Assembly (NCBI GenBank): GCA_964619675.1
Contig: CAZUEO010000035.1
Location: 1-22,098, forward strand
Source: JAPLMW01 sp964619675
Lineage (GTDB): Bacteria > Planctomycetota > Phycisphaerae > Sedimentisphaerales > UBA12454
Direction of reading: 5' to 3'
DNA: 22,098 nucleotides
The notes beneath the pieces are model-generated. The model saw nothing but the letters and a program-made list of their open reading frames with translations. It had not been told where the DNA came from and ran no database searches. Shown here piece by piece: positions 14,192 through 22,098 of this stretch (position 1 is its first letter; every line of letters begins with the position of its first letter). A program made the position numbers and the translations under genes.

Positions 14192-14317
14192 TGCTGGATT
14201 CCTTTATTTATTTTCATTTAGCAAATCATTTGCCGCATTTACGAGAAATATATAAGCAGCGGCGTTGCCGATGGTGTATTCGTTTTCCGCCCATATAAAG
14301 GGCCAGTCTTCCTTGTT
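14162..14317 (-). repeat. direct repeat copy 1 (GH9 3' end plus start of GH43)
   Basis: Same orientation as 12204-12362. This copy contains the intact GH9 3' coding end with its stop, the 12-base spacer with AAAGGA, and the first codons of GH43. Because both copies span the same gene-junction structure, recombination between them would remove one GH43-sized unit (about 1.96 kb) and leave GH9 joined directly to CE15. Confidence 0.85.
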
Positions 14318-16663
14318 TTCAGGAAAATCAGGTTTTAAGATAAGAACGCCCGGCACAATACCGCCTGCAATAAATGAATAATCTGCGCGATTGTTTCCAT
14401 AAGCAATTTTTTTCGAATGGGTGCCGACCGCTGATACGAATGAAATATCGGAGCCGGGATGACAGCCGTAAATATAGTCTAATCCTCTTAAAGTATATTC
14501 AGCACCGATAATTTCGGGAAATGCTTTGTGTAAAATATAACTGGTGTTTGCAAATAGAATTACCCAGCCGCTGCCTGCCCAGCCGCGGGTTGAAATCGGG
14601 ACGCCAAAAGGATTTTCTTTATAAAATTTGTCTAACTCATTTTTGTAAGCCCTGACAAGACTTTCCAATTTTTTAGAATATTCTTTACCCATATAGGGCA
14701 TTGCTCGGACAGCCAGGACAGCATTACGGCTGAACCGTTTTTCAATGGTCGGCCACAATTCATTTATTCTTTTTGCGTATTTGGCGTCCTTTGTACATAT
14801 CAAAAGCTGGACTGCTGCTGAAAGCTCCTCTTGTTCAAGTTGGCCGCCAGTAGTATTGCCAAAACGGAATATATTTGGCTCGTGGGTATGTTCTTCATCC
14901 CAGACTTTTTTAGCGGTCGCAAAGCATTCATCGGCAAGCGGGTCGTTGTAACCTCGCAATGCCCGGCTGGCGGCAGCCAATGCCGCAGCAGAACCGTAAT
15001 TTAGCGGGGTTGATTTACTGGTAAACGCCCATCTGTCGTCTAAATTGCTGCCAGCCAATTTAGGATTGTAAATCATGTTATCGGTCATCGTTACTGCATC
15101 GCCGAGATGGGTATATTGGGAAAGGTTTGGCTCGATGATACCACAGATAGCGTGACCGACAGCGCGATGCTGAGCAATCAGGGCCAATGTGCCGTGCTCT
15201 ATCTGCTGAAGCAGGTCGGCAGTGCCATCGGGATGGTGAATATCCACGTAGCGGTTTTGTTGGTCGATATAGGTTTCATCTCTTTTCAGGCCGAAGGTTT
15301 CCCATATTTGAACCAGATTTGAAACTGTTGCGTAATGGGTCTGAGTACGGATATCAAAATCGCCTGCATCGAACCAGCCTCCGATATTCAGTCCGGGAAT
15401 ATGCTCTAACGGCTGATAAGGCGTATCTGTTGTCGGGCCCTGGGCATATAAATCAAAATGTTTATGATTTACCGGCGCCTGCAGGGCATCGTCGAGATGC
15501 GCAGCACCGTGCCAGACGCGGTAGGCTTCATTGACAAACATATGGTCCATCTGCACGGGGAAAAAGACATCGAGAGTCGGCTGCCAAGCGTTTTTGAAAA
15601 TGTCCGCTGCGATTCTGAATGGCTTTGTCCGCACCTTGCCGTATTCAATGACATACAGCCCGCAGTCTTTTACCGGCGTAAAATCAAAAGTAAAATAATT
15701 GTATCTGAGATACCTGCCCCATTTTTTTACCCTGCCCTTATATTTTTTTATGAATTTGCCGTCCCCTGAGACTTTCAGCAAGCGAGCCTGTGTGAGGGCT
15801 CTGTCGTTTTTGTCGAGCTCGATAACCGCAACTTTGTTTTGATTTGGATGATACCCAACCTGCGAATGGGCAATCATCGGCGGACGCGTCCAATTAGGGA
15901 TAGTATTGGCAGTAAGCAGCCACTCGATGACTTTGCCGGATTTGCCCTGTGGTAAAGGGGTGCGGACGACAAACCAGCCGTTTTGAGCTTGGTTGCGGCC
16001 GTCAAACAACAAAAGCTTGCCGGTTTTGGCTTTAATAATAACCCGTCTGGCAGCATCTTCAGGAGCAAGAACAAGCCTTTTGCCTGCCGCAATTGGCTTT
16101 GGTTCTACAGTACCGGATTTTTCCACCGTCATCGGGCCGGAAGGATATAACGGAAATACACCGCTGCTATTGTCCATTAAATATGTTTTTTCAAAATATG
16201 CAGCAGGTAGAAATTCAAGATTAAAACCGGCCTTGCCTGCCAGTTCCTGCGGAAGGGGTTTATTGAGATTGACGCTTAGAAGTATTCCGCCGTCCTGCGC
16301 CTGAGCTTTTATCGTGTAATTAAAGTCATAATCAGGATAGGCCAGAAATGCTTCAATACTGTTTTCTTTTTTATTTACTTGTCGCCGGACAAATTTAGGA
16401 ATAGGGTCCCACTGGCCGGGAGTGGGCTGAAGTCTCACGTCGCCGTTGGTTGCGGTTCTGACTTCGTGATGGATGATTTCAATTCCGCTCAGTTTGGAAT
16501 CATCGAAGAAGTTAACATCATACCAATTACTGAAAACCAGGATATTGAGCCCGCGTGTCTCGAAGTAATCAAGGTCATTGAGCTTCAGGTTATCGGCTGC
16601 GCAAACAATACCGGTGCAGTTGAGAAGTAAAAAAGCAATCGTTAATGTTGAAGAAAGTTTCAT
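14204..16663 (-). CDS. GH9 glycoside hydrolase (endoglucanase-like)
   Basis: The 819-residue protein has a signal peptide (about 1-22). Residues about 25-255 form an N-terminal beta domain (LNDLDYFETRGLNILVFSNWYD...) that I believe recurs ahead of bacterial GH9 domains. An Ig-like CelD_N domain follows at about 260-352 (HSQVGYHPNQNKVAVIEL ... KPFRIA). The (alpha/alpha)6 barrel runs from about 358. It shows the catalytic Asp pair in GGWFDAGDFDIR (Asp432, Asp435) and the C-terminal proton donor Glu795 in AENEYTIGNAA. GH9 enzymes mostly cleave beta-1,4-glucan. In a xylan cluster this may serve cellulose-coated xylan or a mixed-linkage substrate; specificity is open. The ATG overlaps the GH10 stop (ATGA), so translation is coupled, and there is no strong Shine-Dalgarno. 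A broken copy of its 3' end lies at 12258-12362. Confidence 0.9.
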   Translation of the reverse strand: MKLSSTLTIAFLLLNCTGIVCAADNLKLNDLDYFETRGLNILVFSNWYDVNFFDDSKLSGIEIIHHEVRTATNGDVRLQPTPGQWDPIPKFVRRQVNKKENSIEAFLAYPDYDFNYTIKAQAQDGGILLSVNLNKPLPQELAGKAGFNLEFLPAAYFEKTYLMDNSSGVFPLYPSGPMTVEKSGTVEPKPIAAGKRLVLAPEDAARRVIIKAKTGKLLLFDGRNQAQNGWFVVRTPLPQGKSGKVIEWLLTANTIPNWTRPPMIAHSQVGYHPNQNKVAVIELDKNDRALTQARLLKVSGDGKFIKKYKGRVKKWGRYLRYNYFTFDFTPVKDCGLYVIEYGKVRTKPFRIAADIFKNAWQPTLDVFFPVQMDHMFVNEAYRVWHGAAHLDDALQAPVNHKHFDLYAQGPTTDTPYQPLEHIPGLNIGGWFDAGDFDIRTQTHYATVSNLVQIWETFGLKRDETYIDQQNRYVDIHHPDGTADLLQQIEHGTLALIAQHRAVGHAICGIIEPNLSQYTHLGDAVTMTDNMIYNPKLAGSNLDDRWAFTSKSTPLNYGSAAALAAASRALRGYNDPLADECFATAKKVWDEEHTHEPNIFRFGNTTGGQLEQEELSAAVQLLICTKDAKYAKRINELWPTIEKRFSRNAVLAVRAMPYMGKEYSKKLESLVRAYKNELDKFYKENPFGVPISTRGWAGSGWVILFANTSYILHKAFPEIIGAEYTLRGLDYIYGCHPGSDISFVSAVGTHSKKIAYGNNRADYSFIAGGIVPGVLILKPDFPENKEDWPFIWAENEYTIGNAAAYIFLVNAANDLLNENK

Positions 16664-17922
16664 TCAGAGTTTACCTGTATCGATTTATCTTTTTTGCTTA
16701 GGGTTACTTTTTTGGTTTTTCCATTCGAGGTGATTATATAATCGCCGTAGAATCCACGTGTTTTAAATGTGCCGTCATCGCCGGCTTTGCCGTCCGTTTT
16801 AGTCCACCATTTGTTATAAACAAGATCTCTGTAAGCTAATGCTTGCTCTGTCGGCGTCCAGTCTGCCTTCCACATAGCACAGTGCGGCATCCAGTGGCCG
16901 ACCTCCCAGAAGCCCCACATCAAAATCGCTTCAATTTTGGGGTATGCGAATAAAATCGGGAAATACTTTCTAAGTTCCTCGGCCCTGCCTTTGTCGTCAT
17001 CAGCGGCAAAAAGACATTCGGTGATTTTAATCGGCAGATTGAATTTTGCGAGCCTGTCAAGAGTTTTCTGAACGCGCTCGGGACTGGTAGCGGCTCTTCC
17101 GGAAGAGTCTGTTTGGCGGGAGGAGAAGAAATGTCCCTGGCAGCCGATTCCGCCGATGGGAACGCCGGTTGCCAGAAAGTTTTCGATTTGAGTTATATAA
17201 GAGTCGGTATTGAAACCGCCTTCAACAAGTATGCCGTAATCGTTTACGTAGAGAATAACATCCGGATTTCCCGCTTTGGCCATATGGGCCATTTCATTGA
17301 CGATACCGTAGCCGAGGCGGCGACGGAAGAAATTACCGTTAACCATTTCATTGTTCAGGTCAAACTCTGTGATGCGGCCTTTGAAATGTTCTGTGACACC
17401 GACGGCACGACGATGAACCGCTGCGCGAAGCTCATCGTTATTGAGCTGGTTTAACCATTGCATAATGTATTTGTCTTTCTCCCAGAATATGCAGTGGCCG
17501 CGCATCGGGATATTTAAATCCCGGCACATTTCCCATATTCTGTCCGCGACACTGTAGTCTATGACATTCCGTTGTTTTTCGCAGTCGTACCATTTCAAGG
17601 CGTTTTCATGCACTGCGTAGTTGAAATTCTCGGAAAGGACTTTCAAAAACTCCTTTCTGTCTTTTGGAGACATAGGATTTGTGTCATTTTCCGCGAGGTG
17701 GTTTGTAATCGCGGTGCCGAATAAAAATTCGTGACGCACCTGCTGGACATTAACATCAGCGCCCGGCTTGGTCTTTACTATGATATCACCCATTCGGATT
17801 TCCGCTATACGGGCGTTTATGGCGGCAGGCTCCAGCTTTGCAGCAATATCATCCTGAGCAAAACAGACAGGAGCGGTAAGTGTGATTACAACCGGAAGTA
17901 AGATTCCTGACTTGGCCTTCAT
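16660..17922 (-). CDS. GH10 endo-beta-1,4-xylanase
   Basis: The 420-residue protein has a signal peptide (about 1-22, CFA|Q) and a (beta/alpha)8 barrel of the GH10 family. Landmarks are FLFGTAITNH (67-76), NFNYAVHENALKWY (99-112), the GHCIFWE strand (142-148), acid/base Glu192 in FDLNNEMVNG, YVNDYGI (225-231), IGCQGHFF (259-266) and nucleophile Glu302 in IKITECLF. MWGFWEVGHWMP is the usual tryptophan-rich segment near the end. About 40 residues after the barrel form a short beta extension (RGFYGDYIITSNGKTKKVTL) often seen in bacterial and plant-type GH10-like proteins. It cuts the xylan backbone outside the cytoplasm. AAGGAG lies 8 bases before the ATG. The gene starts 82 bases after GH115 and overlaps GH9 by 4 bases. 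An AU-rich hairpin precedes the ribosome binding site. Confidence 0.94.
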   Translation of the reverse strand: MKAKSGILLPVVITLTAPVCFAQDDIAAKLEPAAINARIAEIRMGDIIVKTKPGADVNVQQVRHEFLFGTAITNHLAENDTNPMSPKDRKEFLKVLSENFNYAVHENALKWYDCEKQRNVIDYSVADRIWEMCRDLNIPMRGHCIFWEKDKYIMQWLNQLNNDELRAAVHRRAVGVTEHFKGRITEFDLNNEMVNGNFFRRRLGYGIVNEMAHMAKAGNPDVILYVNDYGILVEGGFNTDSYITQIENFLATGVPIGGIGCQGHFFSSRQTDSSGRAATSPERVQKTLDRLAKFNLPIKITECLFAADDDKGRAEELRKYFPILFAYPKIEAILMWGFWEVGHWMPHCAMWKADWTPTEQALAYRDLVYNKWWTKTDGKAGDDGTFKTRGFYGDYIITSNGKTKKVTLSKKDKSIQVNSE

Positions 17923-17934
17923 AAATTATACTCC

Positions 17935-17965
17935 TTATTCAAAATTGATTGTTATTTTTGAATAA
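17935..17965 (-). repeat. AU-rich inverted repeat in the GH115-GH10 gap
   Basis: Ten-base arms (17935-17944 and 17956-17965, TTATTCAAAA and its complement) enclose 11 bases. On the - strand mRNA the 3' arm runs into the GH10 Shine-Dalgarno (TTTTGAATAAGGAG). It may shield an mRNA end after processing or modulate access to the ribosome. It is not a strong terminator, since no T-run follows the stem. Confidence 0.5.
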
Positions 17966-18004
17966 TAACCGACTGGTTACCTTTGCTTATTATAATTGAT
18001 ATTA

Positions 18005-20923
18005 TCACCGAATGCGAGTTTCTTGTGGACCAATATATGACATTTTTAATCCGCCTAAATCGATAATAATTTTATCGAATACCATACCACTGTCAGCCAT
18101 CCAGAGTTTTAGAGTGTGTTTTCCGGGTTTGTCTATGTAATGCCGGGTGATATTTTTTGAGGCGTTTCGCCTTACGTTTTCCTTCCACTGGGCGCTGTAC
18201 TCAGGCACGCCGATATCTATGCTTTGCGGCCGCTCATCATCGATGGAAACAGCATACTGGGCGTTCCTGAAGCTGTTGATTGGAAAGACCGGCAGGACAA
18301 AGGAATGAATCTCGGCTATGCCGCAGTTATATGTATAAATGTCGTATTCAAGACGCGGCGTGTTCGGGTCAAAATTGTATATTGGGTCAACCACCAGCGG
18401 CAGCATCATAACCGACTTTCCGGTCAGCCCCAGGCCGTCGATAACATTCCAGGAAATACCGCCTGATTCCACTTTCCGGCTGAAATTTTCCGCTGAGATG
18501 GAAATGATGCCGTCATTTTCTGCAAACAAGCCTTTTAATTTGTCTTTGGCGGGCGCAGCAGGATTAAAGCAGTTTACATAAACCTTTTGTTTGCTGCCTG
18601 CTCCCTGAATATTGATTGCGCCTTTCAGCACCTCCTGTTTTGGGACAGCAGACCAGTCAATGCTTACAAAAATACGCTCCTGTGTATCGATTTTTCCTTT
18701 GGATTTGCTCAGTTTTATCCATTTGGCTGTTGGAGAAGCTTTCCATTTGAAGGGCGTTTTGCCCTTATTAAAAATTTCGATGAAGTACTCCTCATCGTAG
18801 ATAGGGTTAAAGCAGGGCAGCACATAAGTATAATCAGTTCCTTTGTTCGGTGTGCAGCCTTCTACAAAAAGACCCATTTCGGCTTTTTTCGCAACTTCGA
18901 TGGTTCGTAGCGGCGGCATACGATAGTAAACGGCCATTTTCTTCTGCTCGACAGACATCATATATTTCCATTTTCCATCCAGCAGCTGATTATATTGTTC
19001 TGTAACGGCCTGGATGCGATTGTAGTAGTCTTTCACCTGCCGGGCAATTTCGTTCGTACAGTTTCTCTGCTGCCGGGCATACCATCTGTTTTTCTGCGCC
19101 AGCAATATTTTATGATTCATATAATTGGATGCTACGACGGGGTAATAAACCAGTTCGAAATAAGCGGGTTTTAAGTTGTCGGGCATTTTTTCATAGAGTT
19201 TGACAGCCTTATCGCTGATGGCTTCAAATCGCTCGAGCCGTCTTTGGGCCTCCCGGTAATTGACAAAGCTGTACTCGGTGTCCTCCCATAATGCCATCCA
19301 GTCATAAAAGCTGAATTCGGCACCGAAGCTCATAAATTCCGGTTTTCTCTCGAAGGACAGAGCGTAAAATTCTTTCATAATGGCTGTCAGCTCATCCGAA
19401 TTTTCCCGGCCGAAAATAGCTGCCAGCCATTTTGAGAGGTGTGATGATATGTTGGAGTGGTCAACTACATTAATATCCCAAGCCAGGTCGAGAAAGAAGC
19501 TCATACCATATTCGCCGGGCTTGATATCCCCGATATTGGCTATCCAGACCTGCCGAGCGTTAAAATTGTAGGCCTTTGTCATCTCTTCCCAAACCAAAGC
19601 CGGGGCCGTGGAATATAACCATAAATACTCATGAGGCGGTCCCAGATAACTGAGATGATAATATACCCCTCCACCGCCTGGCCGTTTAATTTCAAGTGGG
19701 TCGCTCAGGCGGCGAATATACCCAAAATTATCATCTACCCACATTAAGGTAACATCTTGGGGGACCTTCAGGCCGTTGTTGTAAAGCGTCATTACCTCTT
19801 TATATGGAATAAAAACCTGAGGAATTTCCGTAATTTTTTTATCTATGTGTTTTGTTAGAATTTCCCGCTGGTCTGTGAAAACCTGCTGAAGCAGGGCGAT
19901 GCGCTCCTCCAATTTCAAATTGCCCCGCATCTGTCGGTCGTGCAGCCCGCGCATACCAACGGTATATACGTTCTCAAATTTACCGTTTTCTGAAACACGC
20001 TTGTCTAATACCTTATAGACGTTCTCTTTATTGATGTCATACCGCCAGTCGCCCATCGTGCTGGTGTCCCATTCGGTAGCGTTATTAAACAGAAGCGGCT
20101 CGCAGTGCGCTGAGCCCATAACAATAGCGTAATCATCCGCTACCTGCTTGTTGTCTGCGTAGTAGTTAAACGGCTTGGTGCATTCGTGCATCGCAGGCCA
20201 GCAATGGTTTGCCTTTAGTCTCAGCAAAAGTTCAAAAACTTTCCTGTAAGTTTTAGGGCCTATATCGCCTAACTGGGGGTCGAAAGTTTTGGATGCCCAC
20301 GGCTTTAGACCCCAGTCTTCATCGTTAATAAAGATACCTCGATACTTCACCGAAGGCGGCCCATCTGTGTAAAACCCCTTTTTGATAACAAGATTGGTTT
20401 TCTTCTGAATCGGCACATCCGCCCACCAATACCACGGTGAAACGCCGATTTGTTTGGACAGTTCAAAGACGCCATAGGCAGTTGCCCTTCGGTCGCTGCC
20501 GAAAATAACCAAAGCAGAATCAATGTTTTCATAAGGCTTGTCGATAATCTGTAAAGCGTATGTTTCCCATTGGCCGGCAATAGCTGCGGAATTGATTTTG
20601 CCTTCATTGATTAACTGGTCTATAAGGCCGTTATGCCCGATAGTCCCGACAATCACAATACTGCCGCTGGCCTGTTCTAAATCAGTATGGACCGAAGGCT
20701 TGATGCCCGTTACACTTTCAATATCCCCGGCGAGAAGACTTACTGCAATTTCAACGACTTTATAGTCATTCTGGTCGTAGCAAATGCCGGCAGGGGTTTT
20801 ATTGAAGACGAGTTTAAAATCCCCCTTTTCATAGTTTTCTTTAACAATGTCATTTACTTTAGCGTTTAAAGAACGGCAACTTACAAAAAATAGGAAAAGT
20901 GCTATTTTAATTGTCATTTTCAT
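18005..20923 (-). CDS. GH115 alpha-(4-O-methyl)-glucuronidase
   Basis: The 972-residue protein matches GH115 throughout. An N-terminal alpha/beta domain is followed by SDRRATAYGVFELSKQIGVS and PWYWWADVPI (143-172), then YRGIFINDEDWGLKPW (194-209), CWPAMHECTKPFNYY (241-255) and AIVMGSAHCEPLL (266-278). Further barrel segments are VGMRGLHDRQMRG, MWVDDNFGYIRRL and YHLSYLGPPHEYLW. After a helical domain come C-terminal beta domains (about 690-960). The length fits the multi-domain members of the family. GH115 removes (methyl)glucuronic acid from internal and terminal xylose of xylan. The N-terminus is a signal peptide (MTIKIALFLFFVS...LNA); Cys16 is not in a good lipobox, so soluble export is favoured. 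It is the first gene of the leftward cluster, divergent from the symporter, with GGAG 8 bases before the first of two close ATGs. Confidence 0.95.
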   Translation of the reverse strand: MKMTIKIALFLFFVSCRSLNAKVNDIVKENYEKGDFKLVFNKTPAGICYDQNDYKVVEIAVSLLAGDIESVTGIKPSVHTDLEQASGSIVIVGTIGHNGLIDQLINEGKINSAAIAGQWETYALQIIDKPYENIDSALVIFGSDRRATAYGVFELSKQIGVSPWYWWADVPIQKKTNLVIKKGFYTDGPPSVKYRGIFINDEDWGLKPWASKTFDPQLGDIGPKTYRKVFELLLRLKANHCWPAMHECTKPFNYYADNKQVADDYAIVMGSAHCEPLLFNNATEWDTSTMGDWRYDINKENVYKVLDKRVSENGKFENVYTVGMRGLHDRQMRGNLKLEERIALLQQVFTDQREILTKHIDKKITEIPQVFIPYKEVMTLYNNGLKVPQDVTLMWVDDNFGYIRRLSDPLEIKRPGGGGVYYHLSYLGPPHEYLWLYSTAPALVWEEMTKAYNFNARQVWIANIGDIKPGEYGMSFFLDLAWDINVVDHSNISSHLSKWLAAIFGRENSDELTAIMKEFYALSFERKPEFMSFGAEFSFYDWMALWEDTEYSFVNYREAQRRLERFEAISDKAVKLYEKMPDNLKPAYFELVYYPVVASNYMNHKILLAQKNRWYARQQRNCTNEIARQVKDYYNRIQAVTEQYNQLLDGKWKYMMSVEQKKMAVYYRMPPLRTIEVAKKAEMGLFVEGCTPNKGTDYTYVLPCFNPIYDEEYFIEIFNKGKTPFKWKASPTAKWIKLSKSKGKIDTQERIFVSIDWSAVPKQEVLKGAINIQGAGSKQKVYVNCFNPAAPAKDKLKGLFAENDGIISISAENFSRKVESGGISWNVIDGLGLTGKSVMMLPLVVDPIYNFDPNTPRLEYDIYTYNCGIAEIHSFVLPVFPINSFRNAQYAVSIDDERPQSIDIGVPEYSAQWKENVRRNASKNITRHYIDKPGKHTLKLWMADSGMVFDKIIIDLGGLKMSYIGPQETRIR

Positions 20924-21255
20924 TCTTGATTCTCCATTATTATTAGAATCCCGGTTTTTTTGTCGGTTGAATTATACCTGATTTGTGCCGTATTGAAAGT
21001 TTTTGTCTTTGGTACGGAACGCATTTTTACGATGACGGTTTTCCAGGAACAAAGCATCTTTTATTTTGCGTAACTATAGTATCTTAAAGGTCTTATGTGC
21101 CGATAATAGCTGTTTTAGCTGTTGGTAATCTGGTGTAAAAAGTTTTGTAATTACCGAGAATTTAGTTGCACATTTACCTCTTGTCATTTATCCTTTCTCG
21201 GCTGTAAAGGACTATACGGATTGTTGTCTAATTGTTATTAAATAAGGAGTTATAA
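20924..21255. promoter_or_regulatory. divergent intergenic control region between GH115 and the symporter
   Basis: This 332-base A+T-rich region has no convincing gene. It must hold the start signals for both directions. Visible structure: a direct repeat TAGCTGTT at 21107-21114 and 21116-21123; a 6-bp inverted repeat GGTAAT/ATTACC (21124-21129 and 21150-21155); and a 7-bp inverted repeat CCGAGAA/TTCTCGG (21154-21160 and 21195-21201). Any of these could be operator half-sites or leader structure; none matches a site I recognise. The symporter ribosome binding site AAGGAG is at 21244-21249. Confidence 0.6.
20971..20976 (-). promoter_or_regulatory. candidate -10 box for the xylan enzyme operon
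   Basis: On the - strand this is a perfect TATAAT, about 48 bases before the GH115 ATG. The hexamer 17 bases upstream (CTTTCA) matches the -35 consensus TTGACA at only three positions, as might be expected for an activator-dependent promoter. The start site would give a leader of about 40 bases. Prediction from pattern only. Confidence 0.4.
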
Positions 21256-22098
21256 ATGCAAACCGAATCACAAAAAATCTCCATCAAAGAGAAAATTGGC
21301 TACAGCTTAGGCGATACCGGATCGAATCTGTTTTTTCAAACTTTCATCTATTTTATGCTTTTCTTTTACACAGATGTGTTCGGCATCACCGTTAAGGCGG
21401 CGGGGATTATGTTTTTGGTTACCAAAATCTGGGATGCCGTTAACGACCCGATGATGGGGATGATTGCAGACCGGACGAATACTCGATGGGGAAAATTCCG
21501 GCCCTATTTGATATGGGGTGTAATACCATTCGGCGTACTCGGAGTATTAACCTTTACAACACCTGAGCTAAGCTCCGCCGGGAAGCTTATATACGCTTAT
21601 ATCACATATACATTGTTGATGATGGCCTATACGGCTATTAATGTGCCGTATTCAGCAATAATGGGAGTTATGACACCAAATTCTCATGAACGAACCTCAG
21701 TTTCCTCTTTCCGATTCGTGGCGGTTTTTGGTGCACTGTTCTTCATTCAATATTTCATCCCAACAATGACCGAAGATGCAGTTAATCCGACGAAGAGCTG
21801 GCAATTGACCATGACAATTATTTCCGGATTAGCAGTTGTTCTGTTTTTGATCGCTTTCTTTTCGTCCAAAGAGCGTGTTCAGCCCCCCAAGGACCAGAAA
21901 ACTTCGTTTAAGCAAGATCTGGTCGACTTATCTAAAAACGGGCCATGGCTGATGATAGGTACCGCTACCATCTTCCAACTCATATTCCTTTGTATGCGAG
22001 GTGGAAGTACGATGTACTATTTCACGTATTTCGTAAAAGACCAGGAGATAACTTTGCTTGGAAAAGCCTTTGATTTGTCCTATTCAAGGTTATTCTCT
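21256..22098 (+). CDS. GPH-family sugar:cation symporter (MFS), 5' part
   Basis: An ATG with AAGGAG six bases upstream opens a frame that runs 281 codons to the window edge. The product matches the glycoside-pentoside-hexuronide:cation symporter family (XynP/UidB/MelB-like): KIGYSLGDTGSNLFF near the N-terminus (about 13-27), DAVNDPMMGMIADRT (60-74) with RWGKFRPYL (77-85) in the loop after the second helix, and a series of hydrophobic membrane helices. There is no signal peptide, as expected for an inner-membrane carrier. Family members are usually about 450-500 residues, so a little over half is visible. Divergent from GH115, it probably imports xylo-oligosaccharides or aldouronic acids released by the secreted enzymes. 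The substrate is inferred from context only. Confidence 0.92.
   Translation, partial: MQTESQKISIKEKIGYSLGDTGSNLFFQTFIYFMLFFYTDVFGITVKAAGIMFLVTKIWDAVNDPMMGMIADRTNTRWGKFRPYLIWGVIPFGVLGVLTFTTPELSSAGKLIYAYITYTLLMMAYTAINVPYSAIMGVMTPNSHERTSVSSFRFVAVFGALFFIQYFIPTMTEDAVNPTKSWQLTMTIISGLAVVLFLIAFFSSKERVQPPKDQKTSFKQDLVDLSKNGPWLMIGTATIFQLIFLCMRGGSTMYYFTYFVKDQEITLLGKAFDLSYSRLFS

Noticed and set aside
12204..14317. Insertion sequence or integron explanation for the repeats
   Set aside because: No transposase or integrase, no terminal inverted repeats and no short target-site duplication. The repeats are made of ordinary gene-end sequence.
18005..20923. GH115 as a lipoprotein anchored at Cys16
   Set aside because: The residues before Cys16 (FVS) do not fit a standard lipobox (Leu/Val/Ile at -3), and a normal signal cleavage site after SLNA is available.
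1..22098. tRNA, rRNA, CRISPR array, riboswitch or prophage genes
   Set aside because: I looked on both strands and saw no cloverleaf, no regularly spaced repeats, no recognised aptamer core and no phage proteins in this window.

Overview
The window looks like a planctomycete chromosome, probably from the Phycisphaerae/Sedimentisphaerales side of the phylum. The signs are secreted LamG proteins ending in a dockerin-like GDxDxNCxVxFxDF tail, a pseudopilin-like protein with a C-terminal H-X9-DG motif, and a dense set of secreted carbohydrate-active enzymes. This placement is inference from protein style; there is no rRNA or other phylogenetic marker in the window.

Layout. Bases 1-3094 (+ strand) hold the tail of one dockerin-ended protein, a complete LamG protein with an oddly permuted domain order, a strong terminator, and a pseudopilin/H-X9-DG protein. 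A hairpin at 3144-3175 separates this block from everything to its right, which runs leftward on the - strand as far as 20923. In transcription order that block is: GH115 alpha-glucuronidase, GH10 xylanase, GH9 glycoside hydrolase, GH43 arabinofuranosidase/xylosidase, a GH9 C-terminal remnant, CE15 glucuronoyl esterase, and a SASA-type acetylesterase. After a 147-base gap come a secreted TPR protein, a sensor histidine kinase, an MGMT/ATL-like protein and an OmpR-type response regulator. A GPH-family sugar symporter starts at 21256 on the + strand, divergent from GH115, and runs off the window.

How it fits together. The six enzymes form a nearly complete extracellular kit for acetylated, lignin-linked glucuronoxylan. 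CE15 would cut the glucuronoyl ester to lignin, the SASA enzyme would remove acetyl groups, GH115 would remove (4-O-methyl)glucuronic acid, GH10 would cut the backbone, and GH43 would trim arabinose or xylose. The GPH symporter would import the products. GH9 suggests attack on associated beta-1,4-glucan. All six enzymes have a hydrophobic signal-like N-terminus. No SusC/SusD pair and no one-component regulator is visible. The two-component system downstream on the same strand, with no visible terminator in between, is a candidate regulator, but this is only inference.

Most unusual points: (1) GH43 is bracketed by two imperfect direct repeats of about 155 bp. Each carries the 3' end of a GH9 gene, the next ribosome binding site and the next gene's first codons; the copy before CE15 is a decayed GH9 remnant. 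(2) An MGMT-like protein with PYWR in place of the catalytic PCHR lies between a histidine kinase and its response regulator. (3) One LamG protein begins with an orphan C-terminal half-domain, and its next LamG lacks exactly that half.
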